Assembly: GCA_964342265.1 (NCBI GenBank)
Contig: CAYFFE010000136.1
Location: 1-8,761 of the forward strand
Source: Halioxenophilus sp964342265
Lineage (GTDB): Bacteria; Pseudomonadota; Gammaproteobacteria; Pseudomonadales; Cellvibrionaceae
Direction of reading: 5' to 3'
DNA length: 8,761 nucleotides
Part shown: one piece after another, positions 1-7,302 of the stretch
Numbering within the stretch: the stretch's first letter is position 1
Layout of the letters: every line of letters starts with the position of its first letter
Notes under the pieces: generated by a model
Database searches by the model: none
Told to the model about the DNA's origin: nothing
The model's input: the letters and a program-made list of their open reading frames with translations, nothing else
Made by a program: the position numbers and the translations under genes

Positions 1-21
1 CATTTTCAATTACCGCACGGC

Positions 22-45
22 GATTAACTCAGGGATGAGTTAATC
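22..45. other. Perfect 9-bp inverted repeat (hairpin or operator) beyond the rimO stop
   Basis: The arms GATTAACTC (22-30) and GAGTTAATC (37-45) are exact reverse complements around the 6-base loop AGGGAT. The element lies about 95 bases past the rimO stop codon in the direction of rimO transcription. No T-run follows the dyad on either strand, so it is not a standard intrinsic terminator. It could be an RNA hairpin that protects the rimO 3' end, or a protein-binding dyad for a gene outside the window. The base pairing is certain; the role is unknown. Confidence 0.45.
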
Positions 46-140
46 AGAGTTTCCTGTAATAAATAAATCTTGGACTTAATCCATGGATAAAAACGCGATA
101 AACGACTTGGCTATTAAACCGGCTAATTAAATCAGAGCCA

Positions 141-1469
141 TTACGCAGGATTGGTTAACTCACCCCATAAATCGTGTTCGTCCGACTGAAAAATTCTAAC
201 CCAGCACATATCGCCCGGTGTTAATTCGGTTTCGCCGTTTAAGTACACCATGCCGTCGATTTCTGGTGCATCGGCTTTGGTGCGGCCAATAGCGCCTTCC
301 TCGTCGACCTCGTCGATGAGCACTTCCACCACTTGGCCGATTTTTCGCTTTAAGCGTTCCGTCGAGATTTTGGCTTGCACCGCCATAAAGCGAGCTTTGC
401 GCTCTTCTTTAATCGCTTCGGGCACGGGATCGTCCAAATCGTTGGCTTTGGCTCCGTCCACTGGTGAATAGGTAAAGCAACCCACACGATCCAGTTGGGC
501 TTGCTCTAAAAAGTCCAGCAGCATCTGAAAATCTTCCTCGGTTTCGCCGGGAAAGCCAACAATAAAGGTGGAGCGAATGGTGAGATCGGGGCAGATTTCT
601 CGCCAATGCTTGATGCGCTCCAAGACTTTTTCGGCGTGGGCCGGGCGTTTCATGGCGGCCAGTATTTTGGGGCTGGCGTGCTGAAAGGGAATGTCCAGGT
701 AGGGCAAAATACGGCCCTCGGCCATCAGTGGAATAACTTTATCCACGTGTGGATAAGGATAAACATAGTGCAATCGCACCCACACGCCCATTTGGCCCAG
801 TGCGTCGGCTAAATCGAGCATACGGGTTTCGCGGGCTTCGATTAAATCGAGTTTGTATTTGGTATCAACGCCGTAGGCGCTGGTGTCTTGGGAGATGACC
901 AATAATTCTTGCACGCCACCCTCAACCAGTTGTCGTGCTTCGGTTAATACATCGTGCAGAGGCCGGCTGACTAAGTCGCCGCGCATATTGGGGATAATGC
1001 AAAAAGTGCAGCGATGGTTGCAACCCTCGGAAATTTTTAAATAAGCGTAGTGTTGGGGCGTTAGTTTGATACCTTGCGGCGGTACTAAATCCACCAACGG
1101 ATTGTGTTCGCGCGGCTCGGCAGGCACGTATTGATGCACGGCATCCATTACTTGCGTGTAATCAGCAGGCCCGCTCACGCTGAGTACCGAAGGGTGCGCG
1201 GCTTTAATGGCCTCGGCATCGCTGCCCTTGCCCATACAGCCGGTGACGATGACTTTGCCGTTCTCGTGCAGGGCTTCGCCAATGGCATCCAGCGACTCCT
1301 GCTTGGCGGCATCAATAAAGCCGCAGGTATTTACCACAACCACATCGGCGTCTTCGTAGCTCGGGGTAATGTCGTAGCCGTCGGTTTTCAATTGCGTGAG
1401 AATGCGCTCCGAGTCCACAAGGGCTTTGGGGCATCCAAGGCTAACAAATCCGACTTTCTTTTGGCTCAT
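141..1469 (-). CDS. rimO: Ribosomal protein uS12 methylthiotransferase RimO
   Basis: RimO is a cytoplasmic radical-SAM enzyme that adds a methylthio group to the conserved aspartate of ribosomal protein S12. The 442-aa product has the usual family length and layout. The N-terminal UPF0004/MTTase domain (about 5-125) carries the three auxiliary-cluster cysteines C13 (in SLGCPKALVDSE), C49 (in NTCGFI) and C78 (in TGCMG). The radical-SAM core (about 140-365) has C150, C154 and C157 in the CxxxCxxC motif of SEGCNHRCTFC. A C-terminal TRAM domain spans about 370-440. The SLGCPKALVDSE and CGFIDAA signatures favour RimO over the tRNA enzyme MiaB. The ATG at 1469 is preceded by a modest GTGAG ribosome-binding site about 8 bases upstream. 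No neighbouring gene is close enough to suggest an operon, so it appears to be transcribed alone. Confidence 0.97.
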   Translation of the reverse strand: MSQKKVGFVSLGCPKALVDSERILTQLKTDGYDITPSYEDADVVVVNTCGFIDAAKQESLDAIGEALHENGKVIVTGCMGKGSDAEAIKAAHPSVLSVSGPADYTQVMDAVHQYVPAEPREHNPLVDLVPPQGIKLTPQHYAYLKISEGCNHRCTFCIIPNMRGDLVSRPLHDVLTEARQLVEGGVQELLVISQDTSAYGVDTKYKLDLIEARETRMLDLADALGQMGVWVRLHYVYPYPHVDKVIPLMAEGRILPYLDIPFQHASPKILAAMKRPAHAEKVLERIKHWREICPDLTIRSTFIVGFPGETEEDFQMLLDFLEQAQLDRVGCFTYSPVDGAKANDLDDPVPEAIKEERKARFMAVQAKISTERLKRKIGQVVEVLIDEVDEEGAIGRTKADAPEIDGMVYLNGETELTPGDMCWVRIFQSDEHDLWGELTNPA

Positions 1470-1564
1470 ACAAAATTCTCACTGGGCACGGTGTAAAAGG
1501 TGAGCAATTGTATTACAGCCGGTGCCGCTTATCGAACAGAGTGTGCTAATAAATGGGAAAGAGG

Positions 1565-1626
1565 TTGTCGCTCACGCTAGGGCCTAATGGGTGTTAACAG
1601 GCCCTAGTGAACGTGGTGAGCGACAA
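1565..1626 (-). terminator. Long two-part hairpin between MAPEG gene and rimO, probable terminator
   Basis: The outer arms TTGTCGCTCAC (1565-1575) and GTGAGCGACAA (1616-1626) pair over 11 bp. Nested inside, CTAGGGCCT (1577-1585) and AGGCCCTAG (1599-1607) pair over 9 bp around a 13-base loop. The two helices are separated by 1 base on one side and 8 on the other. The structure begins 33 bases after the MAPEG stop and lies upstream of the rimO start, so it is well placed to end the MAPEG transcript. In that direction the tail reads CCTCTTTCCC, which is only moderately U-rich, so termination efficiency is uncertain. A binding site or a small mobile palindromic element is the alternative. Confidence 0.5.
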
Positions 1627-1659
1627 AAGGCGAGGGTCAGGGGCAGTAGAGACTTGTCG

Positions 1660-2049
1660 CTAGATCGTGAATGACTTAATGGCGATGCCAACAATGGCCA
1701 AAAAGCCAACGATAAAGGTTAAAAACCGGAAAATACCGAGATTCGCGATATAAAAAATTGGGTGCAGAATGCGAGAGGCTAGATACACCAAAGCCAACGT
1801 GGCCAACTCCGCACTGGGCACATTTTGTTGATCGGCTATAAACAGCGCGGCCAAGTAGATAATCGCAGCTTCCCAGGCGTTACTTTGGGCGTGAACAAGT
1901 CGCTGGCCAGCTCCTCTTAACTGAGTTGCCTGTTGCCGGGGATTGTTTAAATCCATAAATGATAATTGCTTGATGCGTACAGGAATAGAGATAAGCGCCA
2001 TGGCAACAGGCAGAAGAATTAGCGCGGCCAGTACATAAAGGGTAGTCAT
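1660..2049 (-). CDS. MAPEG-family integral membrane protein
   Basis: This is a 129-aa protein of the MAPEG family (membrane-associated proteins in eicosanoid and glutathione metabolism), whose members are small four-helix inner-membrane proteins, some with glutathione-dependent activity. Hydrophobic segments are visible at about 4-24, 58-74, 79-97 and 107-126. The loop FMDLNNPRQQATQLRGAGQR between helices 1 and 2 and the following HAQSNAWEA are typical of bacterial MAPEG proteins. I chose the ATG at 2049 because AGAGGT lies 7 bases upstream and the protein then begins directly before helix 1. A longer reading from 2091 adds 14 residues without a ribosome-binding site and would start upstream of a TATAAT box. 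The substrate is unknown. It is monocistronic, with a hairpin after its stop. Confidence 0.85.
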   Translation of the reverse strand: MTTLYVLAALILLPVAMALISIPVRIKQLSFMDLNNPRQQATQLRGAGQRLVHAQSNAWEAAIIYLAALFIADQQNVPSAELATLALVYLASRILHPIFYIANLGIFRFLTFIVGFLAIVGIAIKSFTI

Positions 2050-2074
2050 TGTTGTGACCTCTACAGCGTTGGTT

Positions 2075-2080
2075 ATTATA
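2075..2080 (-). promoter_or_regulatory. Possible -10 box of the MAPEG promoter
   Basis: On the minus strand this reads TATAAT, a perfect sigma70 -10 hexamer. Transcription would start near 2068, about 20 bases before the chosen ATG at 2049. No good -35 hexamer stands at the normal spacing, so the promoter would be weak or activator-dependent. The position supports the shorter MAPEG start. Confidence 0.3.
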
Positions 2081-2450
2081 AAAGCTTGCAATCAACGAGT
2101 ATGGCTCTACGCGCCACACCCTTAAAAGCAAAAGGGATTTATCTCAGTGATTAATAAATTCTATTAAAAAAGGAGCACAGCTTGTGGTGGTTAATTTACC
2201 CAAAAGGCGTGAATCAAGCATTACTAATTGGATTCATCGGAGGGATTTGGATTAATCAGAGGGTTCTTTAAGTTAAGGTAAAAAGTAAAGGTAAAATAAG
2301 TCACGGTAAAATTTACACTGAATTAAAAATATTCAAAGTTGTAAACAATAGAAAATATAAATAATCGATGATGTATATATTCTTATGTGAATATAAATGC
2401 TTCTTAGGTAGGAGTTTAAGCGAAAGGTTAGAGCGGCCGCGGTAAATTTT

Positions 2451-2471
2451 GGTCCGGCTAAAAGCCGGACC
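2451..2471 (-). terminator. GC-rich hairpin after the araC-type gene, possible terminator
   Basis: The arms GGTCCGGCT (2451-2459) and AGCCGGACC (2463-2471) are perfect complements with a 3-base AAA loop. The hairpin lies 66 bases beyond the stop of the araC-type gene, the last gene of the minus-strand cluster. On the minus strand the stem is followed by AAAATTTACC rather than a T-run, and on the plus strand only by CTTTAAC. It is a stable structure at the right place for a 3' end, but not a textbook intrinsic terminator. Confidence 0.45.
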
Positions 2472-2536
2472 CTTTAACTAAGCGCTCGAATGTTCAGTCA
2501 AAAAAATTGTTAACAGACAACTCGGTCAAACAGGCC

Positions 2537-3406
2537 CTAGTCTTCATCGTGGCCAATTAATTCTTTGTAGTAGAGTTGTTCTTCCATACGTTTTCGAATT
2601 TCAGACAAGATCACTTCGTCCAAAATAACATCCAAAAACGGTGGGTTTACCACACTGGATGACGGTGGAATGCCCAAAATTGCGCTAAAACATTTTGAGA
2701 AATGCGCTGTACTGGCAAAGCCCGCACCGAGCGCGGCCTCGGTAACAGAATAACCCAAACACAAATAAACCATGCCCACATGTACCCGGCGTCGAATTCG
2801 ATACCGAGTAATGGGAATACCAATTTGAGATTTAAACAGCTTAACCAACCGCGACTCAGACAAATGCACCGTCTCGGCCAGCTCTTCTACAGAAACATTT
2901 TCTCGTACTGTGTCTTCAATGTGTTTTAAAACCTTAACTACCCGCGGATCAAAATTAAAATAGACCTTATTTTTTAGCGGGCCCGGCAGAATAATATCGT
3001 CCAGCATTTGATAGGTTTCTCTGGAGTTAAACCGGTTTTCTTGTATGTATGTTAATTTTTCAATGATTTTATCTTCATCTTTGTGATGGAAAAAATTCTT
3101 TTCAATTTCCAACTGCATTTGATCTTTTACGGCAAAGTAGTCTTGGCCAATGGAATTTAAATGGCAAATGGCGATAATGGAATTGGTGGATTCCACAGAT
3201 TTCATGGGTATATCAATACCCGCGCGCAGCAACACGGACTTAAATGTTACAGATTGTCCGTTTTCAAAGTGCCGGGTGATCTCACCGTCGAGGCAGACCA
3301 ATAGCTGGTCTGAACCCGTGGTAAAGTCACGCGCTGCAACATGTTTTGTGCCTAAAAATAAACCTCGATCTCGCCACAAATATAGCTTAGATACTACAGA
3401 AGTCAT
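2537..3406 (-). CDS. AraC-family transcriptional regulator
   Basis: This 289-aa protein has a cupin-like N-terminal sensor part (about 20-90, including ARDFTTGSDQLLVCLDGEI) and an AraC/XylS DNA-binding domain at about 155-252. The first helix-turn-helix is around SVEELAETVHLSESRLVKLF (172-191). The second is around YSVTEAALGAGFASTAHFSK (219-238), the conserved signature that ends in the FSKCFSAILGIPP segment. About 35 residues follow the domain, a longer tail than most family members have. AGGAG stands 6 bases before the ATG, a strong ribosome-binding site. The gene follows lnt on the same strand after a 40-base gap, so it is probably the last gene of the cluster and may control it or the divergent polyester hydrolase. 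The inducer and binding site are unknown. Confidence 0.9.
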   Translation of the reverse strand: MTSVVSKLYLWRDRGLFLGTKHVAARDFTTGSDQLLVCLDGEITRHFENGQSVTFKSVLLRAGIDIPMKSVESTNSIIAICHLNSIGQDYFAVKDQMQLEIEKNFFHHKDEDKIIEKLTYIQENRFNSRETYQMLDDIILPGPLKNKVYFNFDPRVVKVLKHIEDTVRENVSVEELAETVHLSESRLVKLFKSQIGIPITRYRIRRRVHVGMVYLCLGYSVTEAALGAGFASTAHFSKCFSAILGIPPSSSVVNPPFLDVILDEVILSEIRKRMEEQLYYKELIGHDED

Positions 3407-3446
3407 TTGGCGCTCCTACTCAGTTATGGTTACGGTTGCTACCTCA

Positions 3447-5075
3447 TTAGTATCGTGTTTTCCAACGCTGAAGTACTACATGCCACAGCAATAGTGTGGC
3501 TAAAACCATCCAAGCAATAACAAGAACTAACTTCGGGTGTTGATTAAAAAAAGTGGTGCTATATTCCGGCGCGATCGGTACGTTAACTAAGTAACCGCCC
3601 GCTTGATGATGCGGTGTTTCAAAAATAACCTCGCCGAGCGCATTAACGGCAATTGACGGGCCGTTATTCACAACATGTACCAACGGCATTCGGTTTTCAA
3701 CCGTGCGCAGTATCGAGGTGTTAACGTGCTGTCGCGGTTGATGGCTATCGCCAAACCAGGCATCGCTTGATAGCGTTACCATGAGTGGATTGGGTGAGCC
3801 CTCTTCAGTTAAAGCGGCGGCGTTGGCGCTAAAATCGGGGAAGATAACCTCATAACACACTAGCGGAACAATCGAAAAGAGCGTGTTGGTAAATACTTTT
3901 TGTTGCTTACCGGCGTAAATTTCTTTAAAGAAATCCCCTAAATAGCTGCGCAAAAAGTTGTGTAGAAACGGAAGGTTGCTAACTACCGGCAGAGATTCGC
4001 CCACCGCGATTCGTTTCATCTTTTGGTAAGACTGAAACGCTTTATTATTAGGCGATAAAAGAACGGCAGTGTTATAACTGCCCAGTCTTTCCGAACCATT
4101 ATCTGCAAAGATAGGGTCCATATCCTGAAACACAAGCGGTACACCGAGTGTGTCGATGGTATTTTGGTAGGCTTTGGCAACGTGTGGTTCGGTAAAGAAC
4201 GATTTTGTTTTACCCTCGGGCCATAAAACCAATTCGGCACCACTGTTGGCTAACTGTTCGGTCATGGCCATTTCGGGTGGGTAGGCCAAGCTGAAACCGG
4301 GATAGGGTTTGTTCTTGCCCAGTATGGGGGGCTCATTGGACTGCACAATACCAATGGTTTTTTGTGGCCATTGGCTTTGGCTGTGCGACCAATGGACTTG
4401 TAAAAAAGCCCCGGTGGCAAACCACACAAATAAAATAGCAATAGAGCTACCTAACACGACCCTGCGCTTATTTCTGGTTATTACACTGTATACGGCAACA
4501 CTGCTAATAGCGATTACCCAATCGAGGCCGTATACGCCGGTTAATTCTATCGACTGTAACGCCAGTACAAACTGGCTTTGACTCTCGCCAAGTTGAACGG
4601 AAAACAGTGCCGGAAATCCGGCATGGAAGACAACAACCAGTGGTGGGAAGAAAACAACTGGGTGAAGTTTGGAATATTTTTTTATTATCGCAAAGGTCAA
4701 CAGCATAAGTGCTTGCAATTGCGCACTGTAGAGCCAAAACACCAGTGAGAAAATCAAGCAAGTTAGGGGGCTGTAGCCCTTAAACAGAAATACAAAATCG
4801 GTAATCCAGTACAGGCTAATCGTATAGCATACCAAGCCACAAATAAGCCCTAAGAAATAACAGCGTTTCGCAGAACTTTGATGGCAAGCGCATAACAACG
4901 GTACCCATGCAATCCATGTGATTATAAAAAGCTCGGGAAAAATAAAAGGCAGCCCTATCATTGCGCCACTGGCGGCGGCACAAACAATCTGCAACCACAA
5001 CGATGGCGTTGTGTTCGACTGGCTAGACGCACTGGTCGTGTTGGCTGTTGTAAGCGGCACCGCTAAGCTCGTCAT
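3447..5075 (-). CDS. lnt: Apolipoprotein N-acyltransferase homologue (Lnt)
   Basis: Lnt transfers an acyl chain from a phospholipid to the N-terminal cysteine of lipoproteins in the inner membrane. This 542-aa protein has an N-terminal block of hydrophobic helices (about 28-225), a periplasmic nitrilase-like domain (about 240-505) and a final membrane helix (about 515-535). The catalytic triad is visible: Glu287 in LVLWPEG, Lys352 in SYQKMK and Cys407 in PLVCYEVIFPD. Glu360 (in AVGE) corresponds to the assisting glutamate of the E. coli enzyme. SSDAWFGDSHQPRQH and RTVENRMPLVHVVNNGPS are further Lnt signatures. It is slightly long for the family because of a Ser/Thr-rich N-terminus of about 25 residues. 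A TAGGT motif lies about 8 bases before the ATG. It starts 10 bases after the second foldase-like gene, not in the usual ybeZ-ybeY-corC setting, so it may be an accessory paralogue rather than the housekeeping copy. Confidence 0.92.
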   Translation of the reverse strand: MTSLAVPLTTANTTSASSQSNTTPSLWLQIVCAAASGAMIGLPFIFPELFIITWIAWVPLLCACHQSSAKRCYFLGLICGLVCYTISLYWITDFVFLFKGYSPLTCLIFSLVFWLYSAQLQALMLLTFAIIKKYSKLHPVVFFPPLVVVFHAGFPALFSVQLGESQSQFVLALQSIELTGVYGLDWVIAISSVAVYSVITRNKRRVVLGSSIAILFVWFATGAFLQVHWSHSQSQWPQKTIGIVQSNEPPILGKNKPYPGFSLAYPPEMAMTEQLANSGAELVLWPEGKTKSFFTEPHVAKAYQNTIDTLGVPLVFQDMDPIFADNGSERLGSYNTAVLLSPNNKAFQSYQKMKRIAVGESLPVVSNLPFLHNFLRSYLGDFFKEIYAGKQQKVFTNTLFSIVPLVCYEVIFPDFSANAAALTEEGSPNPLMVTLSSDAWFGDSHQPRQHVNTSILRTVENRMPLVHVVNNGPSIAVNALGEVIFETPHHQAGGYLVNVPIAPEYSTTFFNQHPKLVLVIAWMVLATLLLWHVVLQRWKTRY

Positions 5076-5085
5076 TAATGGTTAC

Positions 5086-5802
5086 CTATTGAAATCCGTC
5101 GCGATTAGATTCAGATTGTTGATCCTGTGTTACTCGGTTGAGGGGTAAATTTTCTGATTGTTGTTGTAACTCTGCCGACTTGTCGCTTAAGTTTTTTATC
5201 CTGGATAGCAAATAATTGGTTAGGCGATTACTCTTATTGAACATCAGTGCAGCTATTTCCGGCCCAAATAGTTCGACTTGTAATTGTTCTTGCTGTTGTT
5301 GCTGTTCCATTTTTTGGGCAACACTAAGGGGAGCATTATGATTGCTTTGCTCAATCGCTCGCCGATACGCGCAGTAATTTTTAAACACCATTGCTAAAGA
5401 GTCCGAAGCCGGTTTCGGGAGCGTTTTAGTAATTAATACAGCCACTCTGTCTTCTACCGCTTTGTTGGTATGGGCAGAGATTTCTTGCAGCAAATACTCC
5501 AACCGTTTAGCGGTTTTGTGTCCAATAATGAGTTGATTGCGATCGTCCACCGGAAAACGGGTAATAATGGCTTCGGCTTCAGTAAAATCGAACGACCATT
5601 GTGCTCTGGAAATGGTTTCAAAATCCGGTGCGGTGGCGTTGTCTACGTGGGGTGACCGCCAGTCATTAATGCGGAACTTAACTTCATTGGTGGCTTTGTA
5701 GTTTTCCACCTGTGCCAGTCGATACCAAACGAGTGCAATCATAAAAACCAACATAAGGCCCAATGTTGCCAAGGTAAGAGCACTCGCTTTTGAAATGGGC
5801 AT
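5086..5802 (-). CDS. Short lipase-foldase-like membrane-anchored protein
   Basis: This 238-aa protein has one N-terminal membrane helix (about 7-27) and a periplasmic remainder, the topology of lipase-specific foldases (Lif/LipB), which fold secreted lipases in the periplasm. The resemblance lies in three stretches: RLEYLLQEIS (100-109), at the place of the foldase RxxFDY motif; TLPKPASDSLAMVFKNYCAY (127-146), like the LPxPAxxxxLxxxxxYxxYR segment; and ELFGPEIAALMFNKSN (177-192), like the xLGxEVAxxFFGEEN segment. The chain ends soon after the third stretch, so most of the second mini-domain of a full foldase is absent. A Gln/Glu-rich run (about 164-175) lies in the linker. The ATG overlaps the stop of the gene before it (TAATG), which implies translational coupling. 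The family is recognised by pattern only; the client protein is unknown. Confidence 0.65.
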   Translation of the reverse strand: MPISKASALTLATLGLMLVFMIALVWYRLAQVENYKATNEVKFRINDWRSPHVDNATAPDFETISRAQWSFDFTEAEAIITRFPVDDRNQLIIGHKTAKRLEYLLQEISAHTNKAVEDRVAVLITKTLPKPASDSLAMVFKNYCAYRRAIEQSNHNAPLSVAQKMEQQQQQEQLQVELFGPEIAALMFNKSNRLTNYLLSRIKNLSDKSAELQQQSENLPLNRVTQDQQSESNRDGFQ

Positions 5803-6779
5803 TAGCGTTCACTGCCTTCCCCAAGGAAGTGTTGTGCTTTTTGGCGTTCGTCTGCGGTGAAGAAGCGCTCGGTCAGTTCGCTTATTTGTTGTTGTTTTTG
5901 TTGCTCAGAAATACCGGCGTTGAGTATTTGTTGTTTTTGCGCGTTGTAATCGGCATACCGGTTATCCCAATCGTAGATCTCCGGTTTGTCTTTTTTATTG
6001 TACTCGGCGGTTAATTCTTCTTTGAGTTTTTTCTTTTCTTCGTCGCTAAGATCCTGTCGCTTATCCACCGACATCATCTCAAGCATGTGATTGACTGTTT
6101 TATTTTGTTCTGCAAACAGCTCATCCGCCACCTCTTTGCCCAAATACAGCTCGCGCAAGTTGGCGACTTCTTGCATGTGTGTTGCGTGATCCAAAAGAAC
6201 ACCTGTGTCTTTGTGCAGCTCGGTAAATTCTTTATGGGCTTGCACGTATTCGTAATAATTTTCGACAAGTTGTGCGGTTTGCTCGCCGGCAGGGCTGGGT
6301 AGGCTTTCTGAAATAATATCTTTAATCAGCACTAAATCGCTCTCAGACAACAGCAGGTCGTGGCGATTTAACGCTCTGTTGAGTGACTTTAGCGCAGAGT
6401 CATCAATAATAATTTCGCCAGATTCTGATATTTTAACTTCCTGCAAGCCGTCATAAATAACGGCCATGTCGATTGGCTGCGTAAGTTCTTCTTCAGATTC
6501 TTCTGCTTTTTCGCCCGGTGTAACGTCTTTGTTATCGGATTGAACGGTAGTTTTTGCTTTGGGTTGCCACTCACTGCCAACCGTTTTTGTTTTAGGCGCA
6601 GACTCGGTTGCACCCTGAGAGTTGGTTTGACGTTCAGTCAATTCGTATTGCGCGGGTGCAGCATTTTGTGGGGTGCTTGATGGTTTGCTGGGCCATAGGA
6701 AATACACTCCCACCAACACAACACAGGGAACGGCTATATAAACAATTTTATTAACAGCACGCATTTTATTTGTGCTCAT
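5802..6779 (-). CDS. Lipase-specific foldase-like protein (Lif/LipB type)
   Basis: This 325-aa protein has one N-terminal membrane anchor (about 11-29) followed by a Ser/Thr/Lys/Glu-rich linker to about residue 105, then a helical periplasmic domain. That layout and length match lipase secretion chaperones. Family-like stretches are SLPSPAGEQTAQLVENYYEY (159-178), NLRELYLGKEVADELFAEQN (207-226) and, at the C-terminus, YNAQKQQILNAGISEQQKQQ (278-297) followed by FFTADERQKAQHFLGEG, the usual foldase end. The conserved RxxFDY motif of mini-domain 1 is replaced by a degenerate segment near 131-146. It is the first gene of the cluster. Its upstream AGAG is a weak ribosome-binding site about 10 bases before the ATG at 6779; an ATG at 6764 is a possible alternative. 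No cognate class I lipase is visible, so its client is open. Confidence 0.75.
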   Translation of the reverse strand: MSTNKMRAVNKIVYIAVPCVVLVGVYFLWPSKPSSTPQNAAPAQYELTERQTNSQGATESAPKTKTVGSEWQPKAKTTVQSDNKDVTPGEKAEESEEELTQPIDMAVIYDGLQEVKISESGEIIIDDSALKSLNRALNRHDLLLSESDLVLIKDIISESLPSPAGEQTAQLVENYYEYVQAHKEFTELHKDTGVLLDHATHMQEVANLRELYLGKEVADELFAEQNKTVNHMLEMMSVDKRQDLSDEEKKKLKEELTAEYNKKDKPEIYDWDNRYADYNAQKQQILNAGISEQQKQQQISELTERFFTADERQKAQHFLGEGSER

Positions 6780-6883
6780 CGGTACGTTGCTCTGATTTTT
6801 ATTACTCTAATTATTATGTAACTGAGCCAGTTTTGTTATGGCTTATTGTTATTTAAATTTCGCTATATATGTATAAATTTTTT

Positions 6884-6889
6884 ATTATA
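6884..6889 (-). promoter_or_regulatory. Possible -10 box for the foldase/Lnt/AraC cluster
   Basis: On the minus strand this reads TATAAT and lies about 105 bases upstream of the first foldase-like start. No acceptable -35 hexamer is seen at 16-18 bases, and several other AT-rich hexamers occur nearby, so this is only a candidate. Confidence 0.22.
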
Positions 6890-6938
6890 TTTTGTTTCAT
6901 TTAGGGGCGTTGAGAGTACGCTAAGTAGTTAATAATAG

Positions 6939-7085
6939 AATGACAAAAACGTCCATTTTGAGTTGCAGAAGCGATCGTTCCGATATGGGGTGCCAGATTT
7001 GGTGGGAATGCTGGGGCACGTTGAGGGCTTGCTTACAGACGTCTATATAAACCCAATAGAGGATGACTGGGTAATTTTATCCTAA
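6939..7085 (+). other. 48-codon open frame without a start, possible gene remnant
   Basis: Between a TAG at 6936-6938 and a TAA at 7083-7085 one plus-strand frame stays open and reads like ordinary protein, for example FELQKRSFRYGVPDLVG, then GLLTDVY and a C-terminal EDDWVILS. It has no ATG at its head, only internal TTG, GTG and ATG codons without a Shine-Dalgarno sequence. Sequence upstream is full of stops in all frames. I do not recognise the protein. It may be the tail of a decayed gene or chance; a 36-codon ATG frame at 6940-7050 in another phase looks less protein-like. Confidence 0.2.
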
Positions 7086-7147
7086 GAGTCGTGCCTGATT
7101 GAGTATTAATGGGCCGGATTTGGGTATAGTGGTTTTATAATCTCGCG

Positions 7148-7180
7148 AGGCGATGCCGCCTGTGGGTATGAGTACCGCCT
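7148..7180 (+). other. GC-rich mini-hairpins with alternative pairing
   Basis: AGGCG (7148-7152) pairs with CGCCT (7157-7161) over a 4-base loop. It is followed by GGTA (7165-7168) pairing with TACC (7173-7176) over another 4-base loop. A second CGCCT at 7176-7180 could replace the first as partner of AGGCG. A TATAAT at 7136-7141 precedes the zone but lacks a -35 partner. The zone stands out from its AT-rich surroundings; a small RNA is possible but unproven. Confidence 0.2.
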
Positions 7181-7302
7181 TCACGCTTAAACGCTTTAGG
7201 CAAGGCTTTACTGTGTGTTTTAAGTCCTGTCTTTTTCCCTTTAGCCCCATATCGATGACTTTTTAGCGGTCTTATCTTTTATAGCTAGTGCGTTTGCCGA
7301 CT

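Larger units (their letters stand above)
2050..2536. other. AT-rich gap without a gene, upstream of the MAPEG gene
   Basis: This 487-base stretch contains no convincing coding sequence on either strand. It includes the putative MAPEG promoter near 2075-2080, three copies of GGTAAAA (2277-2283, 2290-2296, 2305-2311) within 35 bases, a strongly AT-rich block at about 2320-2400, and the GC-rich hairpin at 2451-2471. The gap lies between the 3' end of the araC-type gene and the 5' end of the MAPEG gene on the same strand. Confidence 0.6.

Noticed and set aside
1104..1496. 130-codon plus-strand open frame opposite rimO
   Set aside because: It is entirely antisense to a clear rimO gene, has no recognisable domain, and arises from the codon bias of the opposite strand.
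1596..1608. 13-base sequence AACAGGCCCTAGT repeated at 2529-2541
   Set aside because: One 13-base repeat in almost 9 kb is expected by chance, and the second copy overlaps the stop codon of the regulator gene.
2050..2091. Longer MAPEG start giving 14 extra residues
   Set aside because: It has no ribosome-binding site, would begin upstream of a TATAAT box, and adds residues before the first family helix; the ATG at 2049 has AGAGGT at the right distance.
7136..7141. TATAAT as a promoter for a small RNA
   Set aside because: No -35 hexamer stands at a usable distance and no clear terminator follows; recorded only as part of the structured zone.
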